Made by a program: the position numbers and the translations under genes. A stretch of 64,000 bases of DNA from Puniceicoccaceae bacterium K14 (GTDB taxonomy: Bacteria; Verrucomicrobiota; Verrucomicrobiia; Opitutales; Opitutaceae), in assembly GCA_022538095.1 (NCBI GenBank), contig JAKYXN010000021.1, positions 16,905-80,904 on the forward strand, given 5' to 3'. This document shows positions 25,031 through 34,067 of the stretch, piece by piece. Positions within the stretch are counted from its first letter, which is position 1. Every line of letters begins with the position of its first letter. The notes beneath the pieces are model-generated. The model saw nothing but the letters and a program-made list of their open reading frames with translations. It was not told the DNA's origin and made no database searches.

Positions 25031-25198
25031 TAGCCTTTAGGTTGTGGGAGCCGCCGGGTCATTCTTTTTTAAGGAAAACGCGTGTTGGAAAGGGCAATTG
25101 TAAGCTGCTAAATCAGCTCATGTGATTGTTATGATAAAACAATGTTTTATCGCAGAAAAATGAGCGATATCCGTTGACCTAAAGGCTACTTTGAGTAG
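25031..25198 (+). ncRNA. candidate structured RNA with a competing terminator-like stem
   Basis: TAGCCTTTAGGT (25031-25042) and ACCTAAAGGCTA (25177-25188) are perfectly complementary over 12 bp and would close a 134-base domain. Inside are AGCTG with CAGCT (about 25104-25119) and a perfect GATAAAAC with GTTTTATC hairpin (25133-25151). The 3' strand of the closing stem also belongs to GCTACT-TTG-AGTAGC (25185-25199) followed by TTCTTTC, so the two structures exclude each other, as in riboswitch platforms. I recognise no known class. No reverse transcriptase follows, so it is not an obvious retron RNA. Confidence 0.45.
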
Positions 25199-25274
25199 CT
25201 TCTTTCGTATAGCGAAGCGATGCCTGGCACTGTTGATATCAGACGTGAGCATCCAGGGTATGATAGCTTCCTTT

Positions 25275-25298
25275 GGGCGGTAACACCGCCCTTTTTTT
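25275..25298 (+). terminator. intrinsic terminator at the prophage/chromosome boundary
   Basis: GGGCGGT (25275-25281) and ACCGCCC (25285-25291) form a perfect stem with loop AAC, followed by seven T. It would end transcription of the preceding untranslated segment. Only a T-poor side faces the minus-strand aroQ, so it is mainly a + terminator. Confidence 0.9.
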
Positions 25299-25330
25299 GT
25301 GGATACACGAAGCCTACTCCGAGGCTAAAT

Positions 25331-25756
25331 CTATCGGTTTAACAGGAAGTCGATCGCGTATTCGTATCCTTTTTGGCCCATGCCTGTGATTACTGCGAGA
25401 GAGGCGCCGGCGGTGTAGGAGTGATGGCGAAATTCTTCCCGCACGTGGATGTTGCTGATGTGGACTTCCACAGTTGGAATTCCGGCTCCGCTTAGGGCAT
25501 CTAAAAGAGCGATGCTAGTGTGGGAATAGGCAGCTGGGTTGAAAACGATGCCGCTGTAGTTGCTGTCAGCGAGTTGGCTGATCTTGTCAACCAGCGCCCC
25601 CTCTGAATTGGATTGGAAGAATTCGAATTCTACTTTGGGGAATCTTTCGCGAAGCGTATTTTCTAGATCGAGGAGAGTAGCGGAGCCATAGATTTCTGGC
25701 TCTCGCTTGCCGAGGCGATCGAGATTGGGGCCATTGAGTACTGCGATGCGTGTCAT
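25331..25756 (-). CDS. aroQ: 3-dehydroquinate dehydratase, type II
   Basis: A 141-residue protein of the small dodecameric type II family. It removes water from 3-dehydroquinate in the shikimate pathway. The N-terminal motif (VLNGPNLDRLGKREPEIYG) carries the active-site Asn, Arg and Tyr; FNPAAYSHTSIALLDAL and VEVHISNIHVREEFR hold further substrate-binding residues including the catalytic His. Length is typical (about 145). It is 21 bp downstream of the Nif3-like gene on the same strand. First chromosomal gene right of the prophage. Confidence 0.97.
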   Translation of the reverse strand: MTRIAVLNGPNLDRLGKREPEIYGSATLLDLENTLRERFPKVEFEFFQSNSEGALVDKISQLADSNYSGIVFNPAAYSHTSIALLDALSGAGIPTVEVHISNIHVREEFRHHSYTAGASLAVITGMGQKGYEYAIDFLLNR

Positions 25757-25777
25757 GATGCGTTGAGTGGTTCTTTT

Positions 25778-26533
25778 TTATAGAGGACAATCGGTGCTAA
25801 TGAATTCGAAGTCTAGATTGAACTTTGCTGCCGCTTCCTTAGCGAGGGCTTCGACGCCGAAGGTTTCGGTGGCATAGTGGCCACAGCAGTAGAGGTTGAG
25901 TCCGAGTTCTTGGGCTTGGTTGAAATGTTGCTGGCGAAGTTCGCCGGTAATGAGGGTGTCGGCGCCGGTCGACTTTACAAGATCGACCACGCTGGCGCCG
26001 CTTCCGGTTACTACGCAGATTTTTTCTGGAGTGTCGGAACCGAACTCTATTCTAGAGTATTTGGCTCCGAATAGTTCGGTGAGGGCGTCGTTGAGTTGAA
26101 TCCTTGATTTTTGCCATGAACCGACAAATCCGATGTCGACTCCTTCGTAGGGGGCAAACGTGCCGCAGGCTTCGATTCCTAGCTTGGTTGCTAGGATAGC
26201 ACTGTTGCCTATCTCTGGATGGGCATCCAGTGGAAGGTGACAGGAGTAGACTGCGAGGTTTCCTTCGATGAGTGCCTTGATTTTTTGGTACTCGACGCCA
26301 ACTGCGGGGCGAACGCCATTCCAGTGCATTCCGTGATGAACGATTAGGAAGTCGATTCCAGCAGCGATTGATTTTTGAAAGGGAATCAATCCGGAGTCTA
26401 CGGCTGCGCCGATTTTTGTTACTTGGCCGCTGTTTTCGAATTGGAGGCCGTTGTATGCGCCAGGGAAATCCTTAACTCGACTTATTTGGGAACGTTCGTT
26501 GCAGAAATTTACTAAATCGCTCAGTTGGGTCAT
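25778..26533 (-). CDS. Nif3-like dinuclear metal-centre protein
   Basis: A 251-residue protein of the NIF3/YbgI family, hexameric rings with a two-metal centre of uncertain enzymatic role (described as GTP cyclohydrolase type 2 homologue). Metal-binding signatures are FLIVHHGMHWNGVR in the N-terminal half and GHYATETFGVEAL in the C-terminal half. I chose the ATG at 26533 (MTQLSDLVNF) as usual for the family; an upstream in-frame ATG at 26557 adds eight residues. It is probably co-transcribed with aroQ. No Nif genes are nearby. Confidence 0.88.
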   Translation of the reverse strand: MTQLSDLVNFCNERSQISRVKDFPGAYNGLQFENSGQVTKIGAAVDSGLIPFQKSIAAGIDFLIVHHGMHWNGVRPAVGVEYQKIKALIEGNLAVYSCHLPLDAHPEIGNSAILATKLGIEACGTFAPYEGVDIGFVGSWQKSRIQLNDALTELFGAKYSRIEFGSDTPEKICVVTGSGASVVDLVKSTGADTLITGELRQQHFNQAQELGLNLYCCGHYATETFGVEALAKEAAAKFNLDFEFISTDCPL

Positions 26534-26641
26534 ATTAGAAGAGACGTTTTCACACACTGTTTCTTATTTCAAGCAATCGCTGTTTTTCTCACTTGCGTTG
26601 CGGGGTTATCGAATAGACTGCTATCGATACTAATTTGACTC

Positions 26642-27205
26642 ATGTTCGACGATTCCAAGTCTGATTTTCCTGATATGGCGGGGTTGCTCCTTTTAGCGCA
26701 TCCACATTTGAAGGACCCTAATTTTCTCCACAGTGTTATTTTGATGACGACGCATGAGGAGAATGGCTCGTTGGGGGTTGTTTTGAATAAGAATTCTGGA
26801 ATGAGGCTCAGCGAAGTGAATACCGAATTTGTCGATTACGGGTTGGGCGAAGTTCCGCTTTATAACGGAGGGCCCGTTGGAACAGATCAGATTATCCTGG
26901 CAGGTTGGGAACTCTTAATAGAGACGAACCGATTTAGGCTGTCCTTTGGGATGGATCCGAAGATCGCTCAGCAAAAGATGTTGGAGACTCCCTCTATAAA
27001 TATGAGGGCGTTTCGCGGTTATGCTGGTTGGGAAGCAGGGCAGCTCGCGGGTGAGTTGGAGTCAAACACATGGGTGCAGTCGCAAATGAATGGCCAAGCG
27101 ATTACGGATATGGAAGGCGAATCGCTTTGGCGGCATTTGATGCTGGATATCGATCCGGATTTGGCTCTTTTGGCCTTTGCTCCGGAAAAAGATGGGGAGA
27201 ATTAG
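26642..27205 (+). CDS. YqgE/AlgH family protein
   Basis: A 187-residue protein of the UPF0301 family. The diagnostic N-terminus is present (GLLLLAHPHLKDPNFLHSVI), then NGSLGVVLNK and a GGPV motif. The fold is known and the function is not; in Pseudomonas AlgH affects alginate regulation. Length fits the family. It is transcribed divergently from the Nif3-like gene, with 108 bp between the starts. Confidence 0.92.
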   Translation: MFDDSKSDFPDMAGLLLLAHPHLKDPNFLHSVILMTTHEENGSLGVVLNKNSGMRLSEVNTEFVDYGLGEVPLYNGGPVGTDQIILAGWELLIETNRFRLSFGMDPKIAQQKMLETPSINMRAFRGYAGWEAGQLAGELESNTWVQSQMNGQAITDMEGESLWRHLMLDIDPDLALLAFAPEKDGEN

Positions 27206-27338
27206 TCGTGTTTCCTGGCTGATTTGCCTCTAGAGTAGGCCTGCTCCAGGGGAGTTCAGCGTTTTTTCAAATTTTTAAGCAATGATTTCAGTAATGATGT
27301 TGACAGGGGTTAGGGCGACGTATCTTTTTACGCCCCTT

Positions 27339-27464
27339 ATGAAAGTAGTTTCATCGCTCAAGTCAGCAAAGACCCGTCACCCCGACTGCCAAGTGGTACG
27401 TCGCAAGGGCCGCGTCTATGTAATCTGCAAGACAAACCCACGCTTCAAAGCGCGTCAGGGTTAA
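27339..27464 (+). CDS. rpmJ: 50S ribosomal protein bL36, zinc-independent type
   Basis: A 41-residue protein starting [20 protein letters not shown] and ending [14 protein letters not shown]. This is the YkgO-type paralogue that lacks the full Cys/His zinc set. I place the start at ATG 27339; the longer frame from 27282 adds 19 residues that do not fit. TTGACA at 27300 and TATCTT at 27321 could form a promoter with a 15-bp spacer and a very short leader. The next gene is the zinc-free bL31, a pairing that in Proteobacteria is under Zur control. Confidence 0.95.
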   Translation: MKVVSSLKSAKTRHPDCQVVRRKGRVYVICKTNPRFKARQG

Positions 27465-27484
27465 TTAAACCATTTTTTCTAACC

Positions 27485-27736
27485 GTGAAGCAAGGCATTC
27501 ATCCCGAATACAATCCAACCGTCTTCATAGACGTATCTACTGGTAAGAAGTTTATCACTAACTCGTCTATCAAGGCCAAAGGTGCGGATAGCGAAGAGAT
27601 CGACGGTGTAAAACACATTAAGCTTGTTCGTGACATCACAATGGACTCGCATCCAGTGTACACAGGCGAAAAGCGTTTTGTTGATACAGCAGGTCGCGTG
27701 GAAAAGTTCCAAAACAAGTTCCGCCGTCGTCGCTAA
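27485..27736 (+). CDS. rpmE2: 50S ribosomal protein bL31 type B
   Basis: An 83-residue protein. The MKQGIHPEYN start, SSIKAKG and the C-terminal RRR are typical; it lacks the CxxC zinc pair of type A, so it is the type B (YkgM-like) form that does not need zinc. It binds at the subunit interface of the 50S particle. It lies 20 bp after rpmJ and is followed by a perfect terminator. Whether zinc-binding copies exist elsewhere in the genome cannot be seen. Confidence 0.96.
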   Translation: MKQGIHPEYNPTVFIDVSTGKKFITNSSIKAKGADSEEIDGVKHIKLVRDITMDSHPVYTGEKRFVDTAGRVEKFQNKFRRRR

Positions 27737-27764
27737 TCCGAAACGGTACGCTTTTTTCAATTTT

Positions 27765-27794
27765 AGTCCTCGAGGAAACTCGAGGACTTTTTTT
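27765..27794 (+). terminator. terminator of rpmJ-rpmE2
   Basis: AGTCCTCGAG (27765-27774) and CTCGAGGACT (27779-27788) form a 10-bp perfect stem with a GAAA tetraloop, followed by a T-run. Confidence 0.95.
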
Positions 27795-27890
27795 GTCTCT
27801 TTACCTGGCTCGGAACGAAAAACGCTTTATAAATATTAATAAAAGTTTCCTTTTCCGCGTTGGCTGACTTAAAACAGGTGGAAATCATAA

Positions 27891-28694
27891 ATGAATGACG
27901 TCCACCCCAAGTTAAGCGAACTGAGCGAATGGTTTTCTGAATGTCCCGGAGCCTTGGTGGCTTTCAGTGGGGGTGTCGATAGTTCGCTGGTTGCCTGGCT
28001 TGCCCGGCATTTTTTGGGTAAGGAAAAATCATTAGCGGTGATTTCAGCTTCTTCGAGTCTGAAACTTTCTGAGTTAGATGGAGCAAAGGAGTTTTGTCTT
28101 GAGCACGATGTAGCACTGAAAGTTATCCGTACCCAAGAATTGTTAAACCCGAACTACTTTGAGAATCCGAGCAATCGCTGCTATTTTTGCAAATCGACTT
28201 TGTATGATGATTTGGAAAAATTGCAGAAAGAGTATCCGGAATATTGGGTTTTGAATGGCACAAACGTGGATGATCTGGGTGATTATAGGCCAGGATTGGA
28301 AGCGGCCAATGAGTATAATGTTCGTAGCCCTTTGATGGAGACTCGTTTGAATAAAGACGGAGTTCGCTCTTTGGCTTTGGCCCTCGATTTGCGATGTTGG
28401 GATAAACCAGCAAGTCCCTGCCTGAGCTCACGGATTCCTTATGGAGAGAAGGTTACTGAAGCGAAATTGAGGCGTATTGAAAACGCTGAAGAATGGCTGA
28501 ATTCGATGAACTTTTCGGTCAATCGCGTGAGACATGTTGGAGATGCTGCTCGAATCGAAGTGCCGCAGGATCGCATTCAAGAATTGCCGCCTCTGGAGGA
28601 AATGAAAAAAGTCATGAGAGGATTTGGTTTTACCAATGCCGAGATAGATCGAGAAGGGTTTGCCTCTGGAAAACTAAACCGGGCGTTAATATGA
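27891..28694 (+). CDS. larE: LarE, ATP-dependent sulfur transferase for the nickel-pincer cofactor
   Basis: A 267-residue PP-loop protein. SGGVDSS (26-32) binds ATP and activates the carboxylates of the pyridinium precursor. C177 in KPASPCLSSR matches the sacrificial cysteine of Lactiplantibacillus LarE, whose sulfur is donated to the cofactor; C97/C100 form an extra CxxC. It works after LarB. It starts a four-gene operon larE-larB-larC-larA, each overlapping the next by ATGA. The order differs from the L. plantarum operon. Confidence 0.93.
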   Translation: MNDVHPKLSELSEWFSECPGALVAFSGGVDSSLVAWLARHFLGKEKSLAVISASSSLKLSELDGAKEFCLEHDVALKVIRTQELLNPNYFENPSNRCYFCKSTLYDDLEKLQKEYPEYWVLNGTNVDDLGDYRPGLEAANEYNVRSPLMETRLNKDGVRSLALALDLRCWDKPASPCLSSRIPYGEKVTEAKLRRIENAEEWLNSMNFSVNRVRHVGDAARIEVPQDRIQELPPLEEMKKVMRGFGFTNAEIDREGFASGKLNRALI

Positions 28695-29347
28695 AAGAGG
28701 AAATTAATTTGGATTTCGATCGAGATAAACGAATCGGCCAACCGGAGATCATTTATGGTGAGTCAAAGTCGGTTGAGCAATTGCTTGAGATCGCTTTGCA
28801 ACTGAGCGAAGCCGGTCGAAACGGTTTGTATACTCGAGTTTCTGAAGAAAAAGCAGCGGTTGTTTGTAATCAATTTTCGGATATCGAATATAATTCAGTT
28901 GCGAAATGCTTGTCGCAGAAATCGGCTCCGCCCTTTGGAGAACGCGGAGAGATCGCCTTAGTTTGTGGTGGAACTTCGGACATACCAATTTTACGCGAAG
29001 CAGAGTGTACCGCTGATTTCTTGGGTTTCGATACGAAAGTGTATGCCGATGTGGGAGTTGCTGGACTGGATCGGCTCTTGAAGTGTTTACCGGATATTCG
29101 AAAGGCGAAGGTTGTGATCGTGTTTGCTGGATTTGAAGGAGCCTTGGCATCGGTCCTAGCAGGACAAATATCAGTGCCTATTATTGGTGTGCCAACTAGC
29201 GTCGGGTATGGAGTAGCTGCGGGAGGAATGGCGGCATTGAATGCAATGCTTACTAGCTGTTCAAACGGACTTTTGGTTACTAATATTGACAATGGGTGTG
29301 GTGCAGTGATGGCTGCGGCTCGTATTTGCCCATTGATGACAAAATGA
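28691..29347 (+). CDS. larB: LarB, nicotinic acid adenine dinucleotide carboxylase/hydrolase
   Basis: A 218-residue protein. It carboxylates and hydrolyses nicotinic acid adenine dinucleotide to the biscarboxylic pyridinium mononucleotide, the first step of the nickel-pincer cofactor. The C-terminal half resembles PurE-type carboxylases (IALVCGGTSDIPILREAE; GYGVAAGGMAALNAMLTSC). ATG 28691 overlaps the larE stop; a longer open frame upstream from 28493 lies inside larE and is not used. Slightly shorter than the usual 240-250 residues at its N-terminus. Confidence 0.93.
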   Translation: MKEEINLDFDRDKRIGQPEIIYGESKSVEQLLEIALQLSEAGRNGLYTRVSEEKAAVVCNQFSDIEYNSVAKCLSQKSAPPFGERGEIALVCGGTSDIPILREAECTADFLGFDTKVYADVGVAGLDRLLKCLPDIRKAKVVIVFAGFEGALASVLAGQISVPIIGVPTSVGYGVAAGGMAALNAMLTSCSNGLLVTNIDNGCGAVMAAARICPLMTK

Positions 29348-30507
29348 GTATTCTACGAATAGAACCGTTTTCGGGTGTCAGTGGAGATCTGTTTGCAGGA
29401 GCATTGGCTCAGCTTGCGGATGGAGAGGGAATGGTATCGGAGTTACCTGTTTTACTTGGATTGAAAGACGTTCGAGTTGTATGGGAAACAGTGGATAAAT
29501 GCGGTGTTTCTTGTAGAAAAGTATCGTTTCATAATGATGGCGGAGTAGAGTGTGGTCACCGTCATTTGAGTGATATCCAGGAATTGATTGCGAATTCTAA
29601 GATCGACTCTTCTGCAAAAAAACGAGCACTTGAAATCTTTCAATTACTTGGAGAAGCCGAGGCGAATGTGCATGGGATTCCTCTAGAAAAAGTGCACTTT
29701 CATGAAGTAGGCGCAGTCGATTCAATTATGGATATCGTAGCGTCTGCAGTGCTTTTAGAAAAACTGGGGGTTCGTAAAGCGTACAGTGATACGGTGGTGA
29801 CGGGCAAAGGCTTTGTTCAGATGGCTCACGGGCGTTATCCAATTCCGGCGCCTGCGACGCATCAACTACTTCAAGGGATGGTGACCGAGCCAGGTCCAGA
29901 GACGGGTGAGATGTCTACTCCGACAGGAGCTGCTATTTTGCGGCATTTATCGCCTTCGTTTTCTGTGCCTACACTTTGTTTACTCTCTTCTGGAGTTGCG
30001 GGTGCAACAAAGGATTTTTCTCACCCCAACATACTACGTTTGAGCCTTTGCGAAGAAATCAATGAGAAGGCGAGTGAGTATTTTTTGATACAGGCGAATA
30101 TCGATGACATGACGAGCGAGTTGCTAGGGAGTGACTTGATCGATTCAATTTTAGAAATCGGGGCGCGTGATGCGTGGCTGAATCAAATTGTAATGAAAAG
30201 GGGGCGGCCCGCGATAAAATTGGAAGCTATTTGCGTAGAAGCGGATGTCGAGGTTGTTTCGGATTTTGTATTGGAAAATACAACGACGATTGGGCTTCGT
30301 ATCTCCCCAGTCTCTCGCAAGGAATTACCGAGGAAGGCGATCGTTTTGGATACAGAATGGGGGATGATTGAAGCAAAAGAAGTTGTCTTACCAAGTGGAG
30401 GAATCCGAATTACTCCAGAGTATGCGGCTTGTTTACGAGTAGCCCGCCAGAAGGGGCGTCCGGTTAATGAAATTTACCAATCAGCAATAAAAGGAACGAA
30501 ACAATGA
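29344..30507 (+). CDS. larC: LarC, nickel insertase for the pincer cofactor
   Basis: A 387-residue CTP-dependent cyclometallase that puts nickel into the bis-thiocarboxylate precursor. The start MSILRIEPFSGVSGDLFAGA is characteristic, followed by HFHEVGAVDSIMDI and TPTGAAILRHL. In some lactobacilli LarC is split in two frames joined by frameshifting; here it is one continuous frame. ATG 29344 overlaps the larB stop. It ends in ATGA with larA. Confidence 0.95.
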   Translation: MSILRIEPFSGVSGDLFAGALAQLADGEGMVSELPVLLGLKDVRVVWETVDKCGVSCRKVSFHNDGGVECGHRHLSDIQELIANSKIDSSAKKRALEIFQLLGEAEANVHGIPLEKVHFHEVGAVDSIMDIVASAVLLEKLGVRKAYSDTVVTGKGFVQMAHGRYPIPAPATHQLLQGMVTEPGPETGEMSTPTGAAILRHLSPSFSVPTLCLLSSGVAGATKDFSHPNILRLSLCEEINEKASEYFLIQANIDDMTSELLGSDLIDSILEIGARDAWLNQIVMKRGRPAIKLEAICVEADVEVVSDFVLENTTTIGLRISPVSRKELPRKAIVLDTEWGMIEAKEVVLPSGGIRITPEYAACLRVARQKGRPVNEIYQSAIKGTKQ

Positions 30508-31778
30508 GTACATATTACGCAAAGGGATCGCCGACTACGTCATTGAGTGATGACGAGCTTAAGGCTGCAATGCATGAAATATTTGAGAAATTGGGTGACC
30601 GAAAGGCCGTGTTGGCTTTGCCACCAGACTTTACGCGATTTTATAGCAAGGCTGGGTATTTGACAGACGTGACTGCGGAATTTTATGGCGACAGCTTGAT
30701 TGATGTTATGCCTGCTTTGGGAACACATAAGCCAATGTCGGATGAGCAATTGGATATTATGTTTCCGAATACACCTAAAGAAAAAGTACGTCCTCATGAT
30801 TGGAGAAACGATGTCGTGACAGTCGGTGAGGTGCCCGCTGAGTATTGTTCTAGTGTAACTGGTGGAATTTGGGATAAAGCTTGGCCGGCACAGATGAACA
30901 AAATGGTTCGTGACGGTGGGCATGACCTAGTACTTTCAATCGGGCAAGTCGTTCCTCACGAAGTGATTGGTATGGCTAACTACAACAAAAATATCTTTGT
31001 TGGAACTGGTGGAGTGAAGGGAATAAACGAAAGTCACTTTATTGGGGCGGCCTATGGCATGGAGCGGATGATGGGGAGGGCGGATACTCCGTTGCGTCGA
31101 ATTTTGAATTATGCTCAGGATAATTTTTGTAAAGAAATCCCAATCGTCTATGTATTGACTGTTGTAGGGCCAGGTGAAGATGGGAAGCTCGCTGTAAGAG
31201 GTATTTTTGCTGGGGATGACACAGATTGCTTTGAACAAGCGTGTGAGCTTGCTTTGCAAGCAAATTTTACACTCGTTGAAAAGCCTTTTAAGAAGGTAGT
31301 TGTTTATTTAGACCCGGAAGAATTTCATAGCACATGGCTAGGGAACAAAGCGGTTTACCGTACCCGCATGGCATTGGAGGACGATGCTGAGTTGATTATT
31401 CTTGGGCCCGAGGTGCAAATGTTTGGAGAGGACGAGGAAATCGACCGCTTGATACGAAAGTATGGTTATCGCACTACGCCAGAGGTTATGAAGATGGTCG
31501 AGGAGAATGAAGAACTGCGCAACAATCTATCCGCAGCCGCTCATTTGATCCATGGTTCGTCGGAAAATCGTTTTAAAATTACCTATTGTCCGGGGCATTT
31601 ATCTAAGGAGGAAATAGAGTCGGTTGGGTTTAGCTATGGTGACATTGAGGCCATGACAAAACGCTACAACGCAGTTGGTTCTTCTACGGGTTGGAAAACA
31701 GATTCAGAGGGTGAGCCTTACTATTACATAGACAACCCAGCTTTGGGCCTTTGGGCTCATCGCGACAGGTTCGAATAA
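30504..31778 (+). CDS. larA: LarA-family nickel-pincer racemase/epimerase
   Basis: A 424-residue protein of the LarA (DUF2088) family. The N-terminal LPPDFTRFYSKAG replaces the usual DxTR loop; GTHKPM follows at 73-78. K172 in GTGGVKGINESHF is the candidate lysine that holds the cofactor covalently, with H152 (VVPHEV) and H178 as candidate catalytic or nickel-binding histidines; these roles are inferred by analogy with lactate racemase. The substrate is unknown: many members act on other 2-hydroxy acids or sugar acids. Last gene of the lar operon, followed by a terminator. Confidence 0.88.
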   Translation: MSTYYAKGSPTTSLSDDELKAAMHEIFEKLGDRKAVLALPPDFTRFYSKAGYLTDVTAEFYGDSLIDVMPALGTHKPMSDEQLDIMFPNTPKEKVRPHDWRNDVVTVGEVPAEYCSSVTGGIWDKAWPAQMNKMVRDGGHDLVLSIGQVVPHEVIGMANYNKNIFVGTGGVKGINESHFIGAAYGMERMMGRADTPLRRILNYAQDNFCKEIPIVYVLTVVGPGEDGKLAVRGIFAGDDTDCFEQACELALQANFTLVEKPFKKVVVYLDPEEFHSTWLGNKAVYRTRMALEDDAELIILGPEVQMFGEDEEIDRLIRKYGYRTTPEVMKMVEENEELRNNLSAAAHLIHGSSENRFKITYCPGHLSKEEIESVGFSYGDIEAMTKRYNAVGSSTGWKTDSEGEPYYYIDNPALGLWAHRDRFE

Positions 31779-31796
31779 TCGGAAGCTTTGTATTAA

Positions 31797-31830
31797 TTAA
31801 AAAGATCACCCATTTGGGTGATCTTTTTTT
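31797..31830 (+). terminator. terminator of the lar operon, possibly bidirectional
   Basis: AAAGATCACCC (31801-31811) pairs with GGGTGATCTTT (31816-31826) around ATTT, with A-run before and T-run after. The symmetric A/T flanks allow it to end both larA and, on the other strand, the chemoreceptor gene. Confidence 0.93.
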
Positions 31831-31851
31831 GTGAGGATCTGAAAAATAATA

Positions 31852-33804
31852 TTAATTCCTGAAGACTGCTTCGAAGGGATCGTTTTCAGTGGTTGGTGTG
31901 GAAAAAGGTGATGCTTTAGGCGGTGCGGTGTTGGAGGAAGGTCGAGCACCGTTTTCGTCGGTGGTTACGAGTTCTTCCAGCACGCTAACTGTATCCGTTA
32001 GTGAGGCAGCGAGGGCTCTTATATCTGTCGCGTTGGCAGCGTTTTCCTCCGATGAAGAAGCAATGTCTTGCGTTACGGTGTTCAGCTGAGAAATGGTATC
32101 GTTTATTTGAGCGATTGATTCGGTTTGAGCAGCAAGTGCGGTTTCAATTTCGCTAACTGAGGCACGACATCGGTGAGATGTATCTACGATGGAGCCGAGG
32201 TTCTCGTTTACTCCTGCGTTGATTTGGGCTCCTCTATTTGAATTCTGAAGGGCGGCTTGAATTTTTTCCGCTGTTTCTCGTGCAGCATCTGAACTTCTCA
32301 AAGCGAGATTTCGTACCTCATCTGCAACTACGGCGAAGCCAGCTCCTTGCTCGCCAGCTCGAGCGGCTTCTACTGCTGCGTTTAGGGCCAAGATATTTGT
32401 TTGCGAAGCGATGTCTTCGACTGTCTCCATGATTTTCGCTACTTCTTTACTGGACTCTTGGATACGAGAGACTGCTTCGTTCATAAGGGTCATGGCTTCA
32501 AGTCCGGAGTCTGCTTCGTCACTCGTTTGGCCTGAAGCTTCAGTTGCTTCAGAAATGAGTCGGCCATTGTTTTCGATTTGTCCTGCGATACTTACAACTG
32601 TTGTGCTAATCTCTTGAAGTGACGCGGCTTCCTTGCTGGACGCGTGGGCTAGGCTTTCGCTGCCTTCCGCTAAACTATTGGCGGCAGCGGAACTGCGTTC
32701 GGATTTATCTTTCAGTGTTTCGACAACGGCTTTGATTGGAGTAATGATTGATTTACCAATCCAGTATGACATGCCCGCAGCAATTGCTATCGCGGATATC
32801 ATCGCTACGGTCGCGAAGAGGCTGGCGGATTGAGACGCCTTTCTCTGTTCTGTTGCGTAGAGACTAGCATTTTCAGCCATTGGTCCAACAGCTCGTGCGA
32901 AGACGTCTTCAATTTTGTAGTAGTGCTCACGCGTTCTTTCTCCGAATCGTGCTTTGTCAACCGGTGCGAACTCTTCGCCATTCTCGAATTGTACACCTGT
33001 GAGGTTGTCTGCTAATTCTTGAAAATGAGTCATGCCTGCAGTCGAATCGAGAGCTTGAATCAGCGGGAGATTGGTTTTGTTCAGGTTATCCAATACGTGA
33101 TTTTTGTGATTTTGAAAATCATTGAAATGAGCAAGGGCTTTGTTTTGTTCGATGCGATCAACCTTTCCTTTGTGATAGAAGATAGACATGACGAACCCTC
33201 GATAGAACATGAAGGAACGTTTCATCTTGAGGGATGTTTGGATGGCAGACATTTGTCGGACCAGGTCGGCGTCTTTTGCCTCGCGTATTAGGATGGCATA
33301 GAAATCGATGATCTGGTCTTCGATTTGGACAAATTGCGTACGGTCGGGTTTGATTGCTCTATCTTCTAATTGTCGGAGCCCTTCGATGTATTCAAACGCT
33401 TCCCCGATGGATCTGGCGATGGTTTCGACTTCATTGAGGGCATGTTGGAAATCCTTAGTGCCGGAATCTTTGTCTACATCTTTTGTGATTTTGTGTATCA
33501 CAGCTAGGCGCTCATTGACCGCTTTCACTTGTTTCGCGTATACATCGGTACGCTGCTGGCTCTTTGAGTCATGTAGGCCTTTGGAACGAGCGTACCCTGA
33601 GGTATAATGCTTCGAATTGTTGAAGCTAGAAAACAAACTGGCGACGTTTTCTGAAAGTTGTCCTAAAATTTCGAATTCCTTTTGTTGAAGACTTCGATTC
33701 CATGTTTTGGCAACTTGTGTTCCTGCAAAGGCTCCAATTATGAGAATGAGAGCGGATGAAAGGGTTGCTATCTTGGTGTGTATTTTCTTTCCGAGGAAAC
33801 TCAT
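31852..33804 (-). CDS. methyl-accepting chemotaxis protein with NIT-type sensor
   Basis: A 650-residue receptor. TM1 is at about 12-32 and TM2 at about 328-352; between them is a helical periplasmic domain resembling the nitrate/nitrite-sensing NIT domain (paired long helices, [20 protein letters not shown]). A short HAMP-like link ([15 protein letters not shown]) leads to the signalling domain, whose hairpin tip is [20 protein letters not shown]. The C-terminal [10 protein letters not shown] is not the NWETF tether. It controls CheA activity; no che genes are near. The ligand is unknown. Confidence 0.88.
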   Translation of the reverse strand: MSFLGKKIHTKIATLSSALILIIGAFAGTQVAKTWNRSLQQKEFEILGQLSENVASLFSSFNNSKHYTSGYARSKGLHDSKSQQRTDVYAKQVKAVNERLAVIHKITKDVDKDSGTKDFQHALNEVETIARSIGEAFEYIEGLRQLEDRAIKPDRTQFVQIEDQIIDFYAILIREAKDADLVRQMSAIQTSLKMKRSFMFYRGFVMSIFYHKGKVDRIEQNKALAHFNDFQNHKNHVLDNLNKTNLPLIQALDSTAGMTHFQELADNLTGVQFENGEEFAPVDKARFGERTREHYYKIEDVFARAVGPMAENASLYATEQRKASQSASLFATVAMISAIAIAAGMSYWIGKSIITPIKAVVETLKDKSERSSAAANSLAEGSESLAHASSKEAASLQEISTTVVSIAGQIENNGRLISEATEASGQTSDEADSGLEAMTLMNEAVSRIQESSKEVAKIMETVEDIASQTNILALNAAVEAARAGEQGAGFAVVADEVRNLALRSSDAARETAEKIQAALQNSNRGAQINAGVNENLGSIVDTSHRCRASVSEIETALAAQTESIAQINDTISQLNTVTQDIASSSEENAANATDIRALAASLTDTVSVLEELVTTDENGARPSSNTAPPKASPFSTPTTENDPFEAVFRN

Positions 33805-34067
33805 TGGGGTAAGAAACTTTGAGCTATTTAACTGTTTTTTTGGGGGCAGAATGGCTAAGTTTAAATCGTCCTATTTTGTTACCTACTTGAAGCGAGCATT
33901 CTTGATTCTTGTTAATTAATAGTCATATTCACAGGCATTTGTTATGGGGTTATATACCTAATTGGAATCAGTGGAGGGTAATGTAGCTTCCAAATTTGTG
34001 GAATTTTTATTCTCGTGTCTGAAAGCTGAGAAGCTAGGAAGCTTTTCTCTCAATCGTTTACTATTTT

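Noticed and set aside
25031..25198. Retron msr-msd RNA because of the 12-bp flanking inverted repeat
   Set aside because: No reverse transcriptase gene follows; the next gene is aroQ on the other strand.
25031..25298. tmRNA, RNase P RNA, SRP RNA or 6S RNA
   Set aside because: None of the conserved sequence blocks I know for these RNAs is present.
27282..27338. N-terminal extension of bL36
   Set aside because: The 19 extra residues are not found in this very short conserved protein; ATG 27339 gives the standard start.
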